From the NCBI GenBank assembly GCA_900299345.1, contig OMJM01000039.1, positions 1 to 46,760 on the forward strand: DNA of 46,760 bases, written 5' to 3'. A program made the translations under genes and the position numbers. Positions 1 to 7,968 of this stretch are shown here, in pieces. How positions within the stretch are numbered: the first letter of the stretch is position 1; every line of letters begins with the position of its first letter. The notes under the pieces are model-generated. The model was given only the letters and a program-made list of their open reading frames with translations. It was not told where the DNA came from and did no database searches. The DNA is from a bacterium. GTDB taxonomy: Bacteria > Fibrobacterota > Fibrobacteria > UBA11236.

Positions 1-257
1 GCCCGGGCGCGACGGTGAACCAATGCACGGGACGCTCTGCCACCGGGGATCTTCGCCGGCAGATTTTCGATGTGGATTTTGAAAGCATGGAAGGCGCGGC
101 ATTTGCGCTCGCCGCGACCGTGCTCGGGATTCCGTGCATGGAAGTGCGCGCCATCAGCAACATCGCCGCGGATCGCGACATGCGGCCGGAAAACGTCCAG
201 ACCGCGCTGAACTCCCTGCGCGCCTTCTGGGAAGCGCACCGAAGCAAGTTGATGTGA
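1..257 (+). CDS. mqnB: Futalosine hydrolase, C-terminal part (5' end outside window)
   Basis: The frame is open from the first bases of the window and ends at TGA 255-257, so the gene starts upstream. The visible part, about 84 residues, carries the nucleoside-phosphorylase-fold signature ESMEGAAFA followed by PCMEVRAISNIA. This is typical of futalosine hydrolase and the related MTA/SAH nucleosidases, where the Glu of the SMEG motif contacts the ribose. MqnB removes the base from futalosine in the futalosine route to menaquinone. The following gene is mqnD, overlapping by 4 bp, which favours MqnB over a plain MTA/SAH nucleosidase. The family call is firm; the substrate rests on context. Confidence 0.85.
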   Translation, partial: PGATVNQCTGRSATGDLRRQIFDVDFESMEGAAFALAATVLGIPCMEVRAISNIAADRDMRPENVQTALNSLRAFWEAHRSKLM

Positions 258-1021
258 AACTCCGCGCCGGCATCTCCCCCTGCCCCAACGACATTTTCAT
301 CTTTGCCGGCTTGTTGCTGGACAAGGTGCGCGTTCCCATCAAGTTTGAATTCGTTTTCGAGGACGTTCAGACGCTGAATCGCATGGCGCAGAACAGCCAG
401 TTGGATCTGTGCAAGATCAGTTACGCCAATGCGCCACATTGCAAGGATTACACATTGCTTCGTTGCGGCGGAGCATTGGGCCGCGGCTGCGGTCCGCTGC
501 TTCTCACAGGAGGCAATGATTGGAACCCTCATGGCGAAGTATTGGTGCCGGGCGAACAGACCACGGCGAACTTTTTGCTCGACTTCTGGACCGACCGTCC
601 TTTGCGGAAGAAATTCGTTTCCTTCGATGCCTTGTACCGCGAACTGCTGAACAATCCGAAAGTGCAAGGTGTGGTGATTCACGAAATGCGGTTCACCTAT
701 GCCAAGGACGGCTTGCGGCTAATCCGGGATCTCGGCGAGCATTGGGAACAAAAAACCGGCTATCCGATTCCGCTCGGCGCTCTAGCCTATCGCCGCCGAT
801 CCGATATGCCCACGGCGGAAGAGATCGAAATCGCGGTGCGCGAGAGCCTCGATTGGGCTTGGGCCAATGAAGCCGAGGCGATGGCTTTGTGCGCGAAGTA
901 TTCGCAGTCCATGGATCCAACCGTGATGCGGTTGCATGTGGATCTGTACGTCAACGAGTTTACCAGGGATCTTGGAGAGACGGGAACAAAGGCCGTGGAA
1001 TTTTTTCTGTCGCGGTTATAG
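254..1021 (+). CDS. mqnD: 1,4-dihydroxy-6-naphthoate synthase MqnD
   Basis: A 255-residue protein of the MqnA/MqnD periplasmic-binding-like fold. It begins (V/M)KLRAGISPCPNDIFIFAGL, the characteristic MqnD N-terminus in which the SPCPND segment lines the active site. MqnD converts cyclic de-hypoxanthine futalosine to 1,4-dihydroxy-6-naphthoate in menaquinone synthesis. I place the start at GTG 254, because the conserved N-terminus begins there and the codon overlaps the mqnB stop as GTGA, suggesting translational coupling. The same frame is open further upstream from 134, but that part is only mqnB read out of frame. MqnA lies at the other end of this window. Confidence 0.92.
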   Translation: MKLRAGISPCPNDIFIFAGLLLDKVRVPIKFEFVFEDVQTLNRMAQNSQLDLCKISYANAPHCKDYTLLRCGGALGRGCGPLLLTGGNDWNPHGEVLVPGEQTTANFLLDFWTDRPLRKKFVSFDALYRELLNNPKVQGVVIHEMRFTYAKDGLRLIRDLGEHWEQKTGYPIPLGALAYRRRSDMPTAEEIEIAVRESLDWAWANEAEAMALCAKYSQSMDPTVMRLHVDLYVNEFTRDLGETGTKAVEFFLSRL

Positions 1022-1038
1022 GCTCCCGTCCCGCCATT

Positions 1039-1545
1039 TCAAATCCGGCGGAATCGCATGACGTAGTCGTCCATGACAAAACCGCCGCCGATGTCTTGAA
1101 CCAACTCTCCTGATTTGAGAAAACCGTATTTCTCGTACACGGCGATGGCAAGGGCATTGTGCTTGTTCACCCGGAGATGGATTTCCGCCGCGTCCAACCG
1201 TTCCGCTTCCTGCCGTACGCGCTCCAGCATTCCGCGTCCCACACCGCGGCCACGGAACTCCTTCAGCAAATAAAGCTTGTCGATCCGGATCGCTTTCCCC
1301 GCTTCTTCCAGTGCATACGCGAGATATCCGGCCGCCGTTCCGCCGACATGAACGGTTTCAAAGACTACGCCGGATCGCATCTCCTGTCTCAATGCATTCT
1401 CGCCGTACATCTTTTCCAACATGTACTCCACCTGTTCGCGGGAAATGATACCAGGATAATACTCCCTCCAGATTTTTCCGGACAGTTCTCGAATCACGGG
1501 GATATCGTCTTCTCCGGCGCGGACGAAGGATATTGAAGGATTCAC
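1039..1545 (-). CDS. GNAT-family N-acetyltransferase
   Basis: A protein of about 168 residues with the GNAT fold. The acetyl-CoA pyrophosphate-binding motif A is clear: LYLLKEFRGRGVGRGML, containing RGRGVG. The later segment ALAIAVYEKYGFLKSGE is the usual motif B region. The acceptor substrate cannot be read from the sequence. The start is uncertain: GTG 1545 has a GGA a few bases upstream and precedes the first domain residues, while GTG 1557 is an alternative and the frame is open back to 1629 inside the preceding DUF1697 gene. It ends 17 bp from the convergent mqnD stop. Confidence 0.8.
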   Translation of the reverse strand: MNPSISFVRAGEDDIPVIRELSGKIWREYYPGIISREQVEYMLEKMYGENALRQEMRSGVVFETVHVGGTAAGYLAYALEEAGKAIRIDKLYLLKEFRGRGVGRGMLERVRQEAERLDAAEIHLRVNKHNALAIAVYEKYGFLKSGELVQDIGGGFVMDDYVMRFRRI

Positions 1546-1570
1546 AGTTCGATCCACGTTTACGCAGTGT

Positions 1571-2113
1571 TCACGACGCGAACAATCCGGCAACCTTGGT
1601 GACAGTGTTCCAATTCCGCGCAGTGGCACGGGTCTTTAAATGTTTTTCGACGAAGTTGCCCGAGAATGTCGGCTTGGGATGTTTTTTGTGAATCGTGCAG
1701 AACACTTCGCGGCCGCTCACAGAATAGGTTTCCAACTCCCCGCTTAATCCAGTCAAAGCCTTCTTGGTTGCAACAGCAGGCTCGTCTTTTAGAAAAACAA
1801 CATAGAGCTTCCAGTCTGCATCTTTCGTTTTCTTCCCGAACGGGTCGCGTTTCAGAATTGCTTCGAGTTCGTTCTGAGTCCGCAGCATGACGCTGATTTC
1901 CAGCTTGAACGACTTATGCAAAGCCTTTTCAATCTTCGCTTCCAACGCAACCGCATCCAATTCGGAGGTTTCGAACAGGAGGTTGCCGCTGGCGATGTAA
2001 GTCCGGACGTTCTTGAATTTCAGGGATGAAAAGACTTTGGCCAAGTCCGGCATTTTGATGATGGCATTTCCGCCGACGTTGATGCCACGGAGGAAGGCTA
2101 TGTAGGGAATCAT
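1571..2113 (-). CDS. DUF1697 family protein
   Basis: A protein of about 180 residues starting MIPYIAFLRGINVGGNAII, which is the diagnostic N-terminus of DUF1697 proteins. The segment VRTYIASGNLLFET and the C-terminal RATARNWNTVTKV region are also typical. The family is widespread and cytosolic but has no established biochemical role. I choose ATG 2113 because family members begin directly with this block; an in-frame GTG at 2128 would add five residues. It lies 34 bp downstream of the UDP-glucose dehydrogenase gene on the same strand and may be co-transcribed with it. Confidence 0.85.
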   Translation of the reverse strand: MIPYIAFLRGINVGGNAIIKMPDLAKVFSSLKFKNVRTYIASGNLLFETSELDAVALEAKIEKALHKSFKLEISVMLRTQNELEAILKRDPFGKKTKDADWKLYVVFLKDEPAVATKKALTGLSGELETYSVSGREVFCTIHKKHPKPTFSGNFVEKHLKTRATARNWNTVTKVAGLFAS

Positions 2114-2147
2114 TTTATCCGCCACCACTAATTCTGGCGATTAAAAA

Positions 2148-3527
2148 TCAAAAATGTTTCAACGCCGCCTTCCCAATTGCAAACACATTGAACCCCATCT
2201 CAAACAGCTTCTTGTGATCCAGAATATTCCGGCCATCGAAGATAAACGCCGGGTGGTGCATTGATTTCAAAATCCGGGCGTAGTCCAGTTCCTTATACTG
2301 CTTCCACTCTGTCATGATGGCGATGGCATGCGCACCTTCGGCCGCCTTGTAGGGATCCGCCTCGAAAGAGAGATCCGGACCCGCCACGCTCTGAAGATCC
2401 TTCTTCGCATTCTCCAGCGCCTTGGGATCAGAAAGGACGATCTTCGCCTTCTCTTCCAGCAGACCCAGCGCCACAGAAATCGCCGGAGACTCGCGAGTAT
2501 CCCCGGTATCGGCTTTGAACGCAAAGCCGAGCAGGGCGATGCGTTTTCCCGCCACCGTGTTGAACATCCCGGCCAGCATATTGCGCACGAACCGCTTCTG
2601 CTGCCACTCGTTGATGCGGACCACAGACTCCCAGTACTCTGCCACTTCGGTCAGGCCGTAGGTCTCGCATATGTACACGAGGTTTAGAATGTCCTTCTTG
2701 AAGCATGAACCGCCGAAACCCACGCTGGCCTTGAGGAACTTGGGGCCGATGCGCGTATCCGTGCCGATGGCGTAAGCCACCTCGCCCACATCGGCTTCGG
2801 TCTTTTCGCACAACGCCGAAATGCTGTTGATGGAGGAGATGCGCTGCGCCAGAAAGGCGTTGGCCGTGAGCTTGGAAAGCTCCGCGCTCCACACGTTGGA
2901 TTCGAGAATCTTTTCGCGCGGAACCCAGTGCGCATAGATGTCCACAATGGCCTTGCGCGCCTCCAAGCCCGAGGGGGTCTCCTGCGAACCGATCAGCACA
3001 CGATCTGGATTCTGCAGATCCTCCACCGCGCTGCCTTCGGCCAGGAATTCAGGATTGGACAAGACCTCGAAATGAATGCCCTTGGTGTTGGCGTCGAGAA
3101 TGCGCTCCATGGCCTCAGCCGTGCGCACGGGAAGTGTGGACTTTTCCACGATGATCTTGGGCGCGTCGGAGTTCGCCAGGATTTGCCGCGCAGTCTTTTC
3201 CCAGTACTGCAGATCCGGCGCGCGTCCCGCGCCCTGCCCGAAGGTCTTGGTCGGCGTGTTCACGGACACGAAAATGATGTCCGCCTCGCGGATGCCGGCG
3301 TCCACGTCCGTGGAGAAAAACAGGTTCTTGCCCCGGGACTCCTTGACCAGCGCATCCAGTCCCGGCTCGTAAATCGGAATGATGTCGCTGTTCCACGCGT
3401 CGATGCGTGCCTTGTTGATGTCCACGACCGTGACCTTGTAGTCCGGGCATTTCCGGGCGATCATGGTCATGGTGGGGCCGCCCACGTAGCCGGCGCCGAT
3501 GCAGAGGATGTTTTTCTTGAAGCTCAT
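2148..3527 (-). CDS. ugd: UDP-glucose 6-dehydrogenase, animal/plant-type
   Basis: A 459-residue NAD-dependent enzyme that oxidises UDP-glucose to UDP-glucuronate, a precursor for surface polysaccharides. The N-terminal Rossmann motif GAGYVG spans residues 11-16. The central block contains SNPEFLAEG, and the catalytic cysteine is C275 in [12 protein letters not shown]-terminal UDP-binding domain follows, with [16 protein letters not shown]. Length and several blocks ([32 protein letters not shown]) resemble the eukaryotic form, in which the catalytic Cys is at nearly the same position, more than the short bacterial Ugd/TuaD type. The start ATG at 3527 gives a complete Rossmann strand. No polysaccharide cluster surrounds it. 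Confidence 0.95.
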   Translation of the reverse strand: MSFKKNILCIGAGYVGGPTMTMIARKCPDYKVTVVDINKARIDAWNSDIIPIYEPGLDALVKESRGKNLFFSTDVDAGIREADIIFVSVNTPTKTFGQGAGRAPDLQYWEKTARQILANSDAPKIIVEKSTLPVRTAEAMERILDANTKGIHFEVLSNPEFLAEGSAVEDLQNPDRVLIGSQETPSGLEARKAIVDIYAHWVPREKILESNVWSAELSKLTANAFLAQRISSINSISALCEKTEADVGEVAYAIGTDTRIGPKFLKASVGFGGSCFKKDILNLVYICETYGLTEVAEYWESVVRINEWQQKRFVRNMLAGMFNTVAGKRIALLGFAFKADTGDTRESPAISVALGLLEEKAKIVLSDPKALENAKKDLQSVAGPDLSFEADPYKAAEGAHAIAIMTEWKQYKELDYARILKSMHHPAFIFDGRNILDHKKLFEMGFNVFAIGKAALKHF

Positions 3528-3546
3528 GAGGCAACAAGAAATAGAA

Positions 3547-3846
3547 TTATCCGGATAGTTCGACCAAGGTTGCGCCGGGGTTTTGGAAGTCGAGGCGGTA
3601 CCGTTTCACCTTGCGTTTCCACGCCGTCGCCAGCATCCGGTGCAGGCTTTTACGGATGGAATCCGGGGCTGCGTTGGAATGCCCATGTACCAGCCGAACA
3701 ATAGCACCGGGCTTGTGACGCTTGAACAGCTGCTCCGCCGCCACCATGGCTTCATCCACGGCCATGCCATGTAGATCGAGCTCCTCCGCCACTGCGAAAT
3801 CGTACACAACGGGCGTGGAAGATTTTCGGGGTTTGCGCTGAGCCAC
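3547..3846 (-). CDS. Small Smr-domain protein
   Basis: A 99-residue protein that is mostly an Smr domain: [12 protein letters not shown] is the LDLHG motif, and [19 protein letters not shown] is the second conserved block, usually HGxG. Smr domains are nucleic-acid endonuclease or binding modules found at the end of MutS2 and as stand-alone proteins. Here the second motif reads HGHSN rather than HGxG, so nuclease activity is uncertain. The start GTG 3846 lies 2 bp after the TAG stop of the upstream DUF3810-like gene, and a purine-rich GGAAAAGAAG precedes it. This fits translational coupling. Confidence 0.8.
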   Translation of the reverse strand: MAQRKPRKSSTPVVYDFAVAEELDLHGMAVDEAMVAAEQLFKRHKPGAIVRLVHGHSNAAPDSIRKSLHRMLATAWKRKVKRYRLDFQNPGATLVELSG

Positions 3847-3848
3847 GG

Positions 3849-4838
3849 CTACTTCTTTTCCACGAGAGGCTGGAGGCGATGTACGGTGGCATAGAACGGC
3901 TGCCGTGGATTCCATGCCTCTTTGGCTTCACGGTCCCCGTACTTTCCTCCGGAGTTGCGCAGATTCCACTTCTCGGCCCAACGTCGTAAAAAAGAAATCA
4001 CAGGCTGATGCTTTTCGGTCTCCTTGCGCAACTCCCGCATCCGCTTTCCCTCCGCGATCAAACTGTCCGGCCAGCGGATTTTGAAACCGGCCTTTTCCAG
4101 AAAATGAATGTCAGCCAATCTTTGAAATCGCGGATCGGAAATGCGGCTAAGCGCCAACTGGGTCAGGATTTCCGCATCCATCTCGCGCGTAAATCCTTTG
4201 GCGTGCGCCGCTTCGTGACACGCGGCGATTAAACGCCAATGACGCGATGTGGGAAGATCGCTCCGATGCACGATGGCCAGTTCCCCAAAAAAGGGATCGT
4301 GAAACGCCGGCCCTCCATACACGAGTCCGAACGTCGTTGTGATTGGCCCCATGGATTTGAAGGCGTGCACGTTGCGGCCTGGAGGAAGCCCCAAATCGGA
4401 CAAAACCGTGTCGAGGCTGTGGTCGCAGGTGGCCAAAGCCTCGCGCTCTGTCAGTGACTGGTATGCTCCCCATTCAAACAAGGAGCGCAAAGAATCTTCC
4501 CTGCCGTGTACCCACGCCTTGAATTCTGCTTCTCCCAAGCTGTCGGTGCCGAATTCTTTCGTGATCGATGAGCGCCATGCCGAAGGCGCAAGACTCAGGG
4601 GAAACGCTCCCTGCCCCAAACCCAACGCCAGCAGAAAAACTGGGCCCAGCAGGAAGGAAATCTTTTTCAAGAGCGGACTTGTCTTGTGGCGGCGAATCAG
4701 CGCATAAATCCAGAAAGCCGTGGCCACACTACCGACCCATAGTGCGGTCTCAACCAATGAGAACGGAATGGAATCGGTGATTGAACCCTTGAACCGCGAA
4801 AGCGGAAGGCCGATCACCCGCCAATAAAGATCAAACAC
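3849..4838 (-). CDS. DUF3810-like membrane protein with HEAAH zinc-protease motif
   Basis: A 329-residue protein with two hydrophobic N-terminal segments (about residues 28-48 and 61-82), then a soluble part. The latter contains CHEAAHAKGFTREMDAE, an HExxH motif at H208-H212 with acidic residues just downstream, as in zinc metallopeptidases. The layout and this motif match the DUF3810 family as I know it from Bacteroidota-like genomes; function is not established. The start is GTG 4838, only 3 bp after the stop of the upstream lipoprotein gene, so the two are probably translated together. No clear Shine-Dalgarno is seen for this start. Confidence 0.6.
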   Translation of the reverse strand: MFDLYWRVIGLPLSRFKGSITDSIPFSLVETALWVGSVATAFWIYALIRRHKTSPLLKKISFLLGPVFLLALGLGQGAFPLSLAPSAWRSSITKEFGTDSLGEAEFKAWVHGREDSLRSLFEWGAYQSLTEREALATCDHSLDTVLSDLGLPPGRNVHAFKSMGPITTTFGLVYGGPAFHDPFFGELAIVHRSDLPTSRHWRLIAACHEAAHAKGFTREMDAEILTQLALSRISDPRFQRLADIHFLEKAGFKIRWPDSLIAEGKRMRELRKETEKHQPVISFLRRWAEKWNLRNSGGKYGDREAKEAWNPRQPFYATVHRLQPLVEKK

Positions 4839-4841
4839 AAA

Positions 4842-5837
4842 TCAGGGAAGGTACTTGCGGCCGGAACGGCCATCAGCCAGCTTCAACTCCAGATAATCCG
4901 GCACCGCATCCTTGGGCAGCTTGAACGTCACGCCACCCACTTCGGATTCCTTGTTGAGTTCGATGGCCACCTTGTTCTTGAAGCCCTGCATCGTCTGCGC
5001 GGGTTCATATGAATTACCCTGCTTGTCCACCAGACGGAAATCTGTGCCGGTAAACTCCGCAGGTCCCGAGGTGAGATTCCACACCTTGGCACCGATCAGA
5101 ATCGGGGATTTCTTGGCGTCATATTTCATGACCGCGATCATTAGACCGTATTTATTGATGCGGGCATCCACCTGATCCAGCAAGCCAGGCAGGTTGTAAT
5201 ACAGGTAGGTATTGAGGTTCTTCTCGTTAATCTTCGTCCAGAGGGCTTTCATCTCATCGGTCTCTCCACCCACGGTCAGCATCAACTGATTCATCATGTA
5301 ATCCGCAACGACACTGGCATTGTCGTCGGACTCATTAAGCTTTCCTTCAATCTCGGAAAGTTTGCCCACCACGAAATTCTTCTTGAGGTTCGCGACCTTC
5401 TCCTCAATGCCTGGCGTCTTGCCCGGGAAGGCAGCCGCCGTGTTCATCCACATGAACGCTCGTTCTTCGAAAAAGGCCGTGCCCTTGTCGAGCCGGCTCT
5501 TGCCGACTTCGAGCATCACGTCCGATGCCTGGGCTTCAAGCGCAGGATCGGGATGCTGCTTCAACAGGCTCGTCACGCTGTCGCGCATGGCGTCCATAAG
5601 TTCGGGATTGGGATAATCCTCGGCGCGCGTGCGCAATAATTCGATATAGGCCTTGGTATAGTTGCCATACTCCGACAAACCACCCGAGGATATGGCGCTC
5701 TCGTACTGCATCAGAGCACCTGCAGGATCTCCTGCCTTCAGGTAGGTGTCACCAGCGGATTCAAGTTTCGACTTGCATCCCATGAGCGTCATTGAAACGA
5801 CAAAACCCACTCCGAGAATCCGTAACTGATGATTCAT
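4842..5837 (-). CDS. Lipoprotein with tetratricopeptide-like N-half
   Basis: A 331-residue exported lipoprotein. The signal peptide ends in the lipobox LMGC, with the lipidated cysteine at about residue 21. The following segment, AGDTYLKAGDPAGALMQYESAI, looks like a single tetratricopeptide helix pair, and the middle is helical. The last 100 residues (KVWNLTSGPAEFTGTDFRLV and GNSYEPAQTMQGF) resemble the immunoglobulin-like DUF4352 type of extracellular domain. I prefer ATG 5837 over ATG 5843, because AGAGGA sits 6 bp ahead of the former and only 1 bp ahead of the latter. It lies directly upstream of the DUF3810-like gene. Function unknown. Confidence 0.75.
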   Translation of the reverse strand: MNHQLRILGVGFVVSMTLMGCKSKLESAGDTYLKAGDPAGALMQYESAISSGGLSEYGNYTKAYIELLRTRAEDYPNPELMDAMRDSVTSLLKQHPDPALEAQASDVMLEVGKSRLDKGTAFFEERAFMWMNTAAAFPGKTPGIEEKVANLKKNFVVGKLSEIEGKLNESDDNASVVADYMMNQLMLTVGGETDEMKALWTKINEKNLNTYLYYNLPGLLDQVDARINKYGLMIAVMKYDAKKSPILIGAKVWNLTSGPAEFTGTDFRLVDKQGNSYEPAQTMQGFKNKVAIELNKESEVGGVTFKLPKDAVPDYLELKLADGRSGRKYLP

Positions 5838-5973
5838 GGCCATTCCTCTTTTTTGTCGTTGAACGTCGCTTATTGCAAAAAGGTGCTGTTTTGAAACATA
5901 GCGTAATCCTGATAAGCCCGCGAGGTCTTTTTCATTGCAAAAAAAAGACCGGTGAGAGTACCTTTGGCTGGGA

Positions 5974-6047
5974 GGGCCCATAGCTCAGTTGGTTAGAGCA
6001 GACGACTCATAATCGTCCGGTCCTCCGTTCAAGCCGGAGTGGGCCCA
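5974..6047 (+). tRNA. tRNA with CAT anticodon, probably Ile2 (lysidine type), otherwise elongator Met
   Basis: A complete 74-nt cloverleaf. The acceptor stem GGGCCCA pairs with TGGGCCC, and the D arm is GCTC/GAGC. The anticodon stem GACGA/TCGTC has loop CTCATAA, giving anticodon CAT at 6008-6010. The T arm CTCCG/CGGAG has loop TTCAAGC, and the discriminator is A6047. CCA is not encoded. CAT can be Met or the Ile2 tRNA modified by TilS. C4-G69 and C5-G68 in the acceptor stem and the overall anticodon arm resemble bacterial Ile2 tRNAs, so I lean to tRNA-Ile2. Confidence 0.93.
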
Positions 6048-6096
6048 TTTTCTTTCCCGGCCTTCAGCATCTCAGGCCTTTTTCCGGAGGAAAGCC

Positions 6097-6672
6097 TTGA
6101 AAAAAATCGTCTTTTACGGCGACGGCTTGCTCTGCAACCCGGACGGCTACGGGGAGCAAATCGCGGATTTGCTGACGCTACGGCACCCTGAAACCGCTTT
6201 CCAATCCTTCCATTACGGGGAAACCGAGCTGACATTGCAAGCCGCCCGGAAAGACGCCGCCTTGCATGTGCTGGGAAAAGCCCCGGATTGGGTGTATCTG
6301 GGGTTGGGTCACCCGGATCTTCTTCTTTCAACCTCTGAAGCAACCATGCTCGGGCATCTGGATGACTTGCTCAAACTGATTCTGCAAAAAACCCGGGCCC
6401 ACATTGTTCTGGCATCCGTCTGCGAAGCGTTTCTTTTCGAAGAGGCGCAGAAAGAGGCCGCCCGTTCCTACAATGCGAAGCTTTCGTCGCTTATGGACGA
6501 GCGTGTTCTGTTTCTGGATCTGAATTCACGCGTGAACGAGTTCCTCATTCATCACAGGCGGGGTTCAGGCGAAAAAAGGGCTTTGCACAGCTCTCCTTTG
6601 AAATTGACATCCATGGGCCGGGTTTTTCTCTCGCATGCAGCATTGGAAAGCCTGCCCTGGTCCAACCTTTAG
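6097..6672 (+). CDS. SGNH/GDSL-like protein lacking catalytic residues
   Basis: A 191-residue protein whose first strand and loop (MKKIVFYGDG) match block I of SGNH hydrolases, but the nucleophile Ser of GDS is Gly10. Block III, normally GxND, reads GHPD (71-74), so the oxyanion Asn is also missing. No clear DxxH is visible near the end. I infer a non-catalytic member of the SGNH fold, or a protein that only resembles it. The start is TTG 6097: a strong CGGAGG lies six bases upstream, and the domain begins immediately. It sits 49 bp downstream of the CAT tRNA. No signal peptide. Confidence 0.6.
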   Translation: MKKIVFYGDGLLCNPDGYGEQIADLLTLRHPETAFQSFHYGETELTLQAARKDAALHVLGKAPDWVYLGLGHPDLLLSTSEATMLGHLDDLLKLILQKTRAHIVLASVCEAFLFEEAQKEAARSYNAKLSSLMDERVLFLDLNSRVNEFLIHHRRGSGEKRALHSSPLKLTSMGRVFLSHAALESLPWSNL

Positions 6673-6714
6673 TACTTTGACCCCTCAACCTTGGGCCTTG
6701 GCCCGGAGCATCGC

Positions 6715-7053
6715 ATGGCCGCCGAAAACGAAGACAATCACGACCGGTTCCTCCGCAAAAACCTGGCTCTGAGCCGGGCTTATGAGATCTCCCGCAAGGA
6801 CAAGGTCAAAGAGAAGGTCGTCCGCGGCGAACAACAGCCCGTGGTCACCATCTGCTATCGCTGCAAAAAAGAGCGCCCTTGCCTGAAATACCACATCACG
6901 GAAACAGGGCGACACGAAGGTGCGGTATCGGTGTCAAACGAGTATGTGCCGTTGTGTGAGGAATGCGCACCCAAGAAGAAGAAATCCGCGGATGAGCTTT
7001 CTCCCAAGCAGATTTCTTCACTATTGCGCGGGGCGAAACACGGCAGGTTCTGA
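6715..7053 (+). CDS. Small Cys-rich protein, possible zinc ribbon
   Basis: A highly charged protein of 112 residues that I do not recognise. It has a CYRC pair (C47, C50), a further Cys at 56, and a CEEC pair (C81, C84). The two CxxC knuckles about 30 residues apart could bind one zinc ion. The N-terminus is rich in Lys/Arg/Glu and the C-terminus is basic (APKKKK, RGAKHGRF), which would suit nucleic-acid or ribosome contact; that is inference. ATG 6715 is chosen because GGAG lies about 6 bp upstream; TTG 6691 is an alternative. It ends 7 bp from the convergent nrdR stop. Confidence 0.6.
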   Translation: MAAENEDNHDRFLRKNLALSRAYEISRKDKVKEKVVRGEQQPVVTICYRCKKERPCLKYHITETGRHEGAVSVSNEYVPLCEECAPKKKKSADELSPKQISSLLRGAKHGRF

Positions 7054-7060
7054 TTTCTGC

Positions 7061-7510
7061 CTACGGCTGAAAGACGTCGATTTCCTTTAAAAATTCCCTG
7101 ACTTCCTTGAACTTGCGGTACACCGACGCGAATCGGATGTACGCGACTTCATCCACATGATAGAGCTGGCGCATGGCCAGTTCACCGATCTGCTTCGAAG
7201 TCAACTCGCCGTCGGCCATGGCTTGCAACTGGTTTTCGATGTTGTCCGCCATCTGCTCAATGGTTTCCGCGGAAATGGGTCGCTTGGCGCACGCCATCTT
7301 CAACCCTTCGAGAACCTTGTTCCGATCGTAAGGCTCGCGTTGACCATCGCTTTTGACTACCATGAACGGGGTCGTTTCAACGTATTCGTAGGTGGTGTAA
7401 CGTTTCCCGCATTTCAGACATTCACGCCGTCTCCGGACAGCCTTTCCGTTCCGGCTGCCGCGTGAGTCCACGACCTTGTCTTCTTCGCCTTGACAATAGG
7501 GGCATTTCAT
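7061..7510 (-). CDS. nrdR: Transcriptional repressor NrdR
   Basis: A 149-residue protein matching NrdR in length and order. A zinc ribbon with C3, C6, C31 and C34 (MKCPYC ... CLKCGKRYTTYE) is followed by an ATP-cone domain (FMVVKSDGQREPYDRNKVLEGL) and the helical end with VAYIRFASVYRKF. NrdR binds ATP/dATP and represses ribonucleotide reductase genes. I start at ATG 7510, where the zinc ribbon begins, although the frame is open to 7552. No ribonucleotide reductase gene is in this window. Confidence 0.97.
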   Translation of the reverse strand: MKCPYCQGEEDKVVDSRGSRNGKAVRRRRECLKCGKRYTTYEYVETTPFMVVKSDGQREPYDRNKVLEGLKMACAKRPISAETIEQMADNIENQLQAMADGELTSKQIGELAMRQLYHVDEVAYIRFASVYRKFKEVREFLKEIDVFQP

Positions 7511-7524
7511 GATTTTGAGGGCGA

Positions 7525-7552
7525 AATATACCCATCCTTTATCAACATCCAA
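7525..7552 (-). promoter_or_regulatory. Possible promoter for nrdR
   Basis: On the minus strand, TTGGAT (7552-7547) and TATATT (7530-7525) are separated by 16 bp, close to sigma-70-type boxes. The start would fall about ten bases ahead of the nrdR ATG, leaving almost no leader and no Shine-Dalgarno. This is pattern matching only; the gap 7511-7664 between nrdR and the divergent gene is AT-rich and holds several other plausible boxes. Confidence 0.3.
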
Positions 7553-7664
7553 ACATTGAAAAATGCTGAAAACCCTTTAAAATAAGGCTTAAATCAATGC
7601 TTTAAAACGAATTAACACGATTTTAAACAATCTATCAACAACAGGGATAACTAGCTTTAAATGC

Positions 7665-7961
7665 ATGAGCGAACGATGGTTGATTGGAGCGGCGATCCTA
7701 GTGGGCTTTTTATGGATTCGTACCCGTGCGCGGGCTCTGCGGGGTGATGAGGAACGAAGCCGGAAAGCCCTGTTTGGGGTCTTTTTGGTGCTGGCTCCAC
7801 TGTTGCTGATTGGAAAGCAGATCTTCGATCGGCTTCCCTTTGATCGCGTCACAAATCTCGTAGTGGAACTTGTCTCGTTGGTGGCAATTTTCGCGCTGAC
7901 AGGATTTCTGTTTCTGCGCGGCGGGCCTCAAAAAGAAACCACCGAAAACAGCACACCCTGA
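7665..7961 (+). CDS. Small hypothetical membrane protein
   Basis: A 98-residue protein with three hydrophobic stretches: residues 5-18, 36-53 and about 66-86. Between the first two is a charged loop (RTRARALRGDEERSRK), and the C-terminal tail is polar. I do not recognise a family. It starts at ATG 7665 after an AT-rich 154-bp gap shared with the divergent nrdR, and ends 7 bp from the convergent APC transporter gene. A TTGAAA (7556-7561) and TAAAAT (7578-7583) pair spaced by 16 bp lies upstream and may drive it. Confidence 0.55.
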   Translation: MSERWLIGAAILVGFLWIRTRARALRGDEERSRKALFGVFLVLAPLLLIGKQIFDRLPFDRVTNLVVELVSLVAIFALTGFLFLRGGPQKETTENSTP

Positions 7962-7968
7962 CGCTGGA

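Noticed and set aside
134-253. A longer mqnD start at 134
   Set aside because: The extra 40 residues are mqnB read in another frame; the conserved MqnD N-terminus begins at GTG 254.
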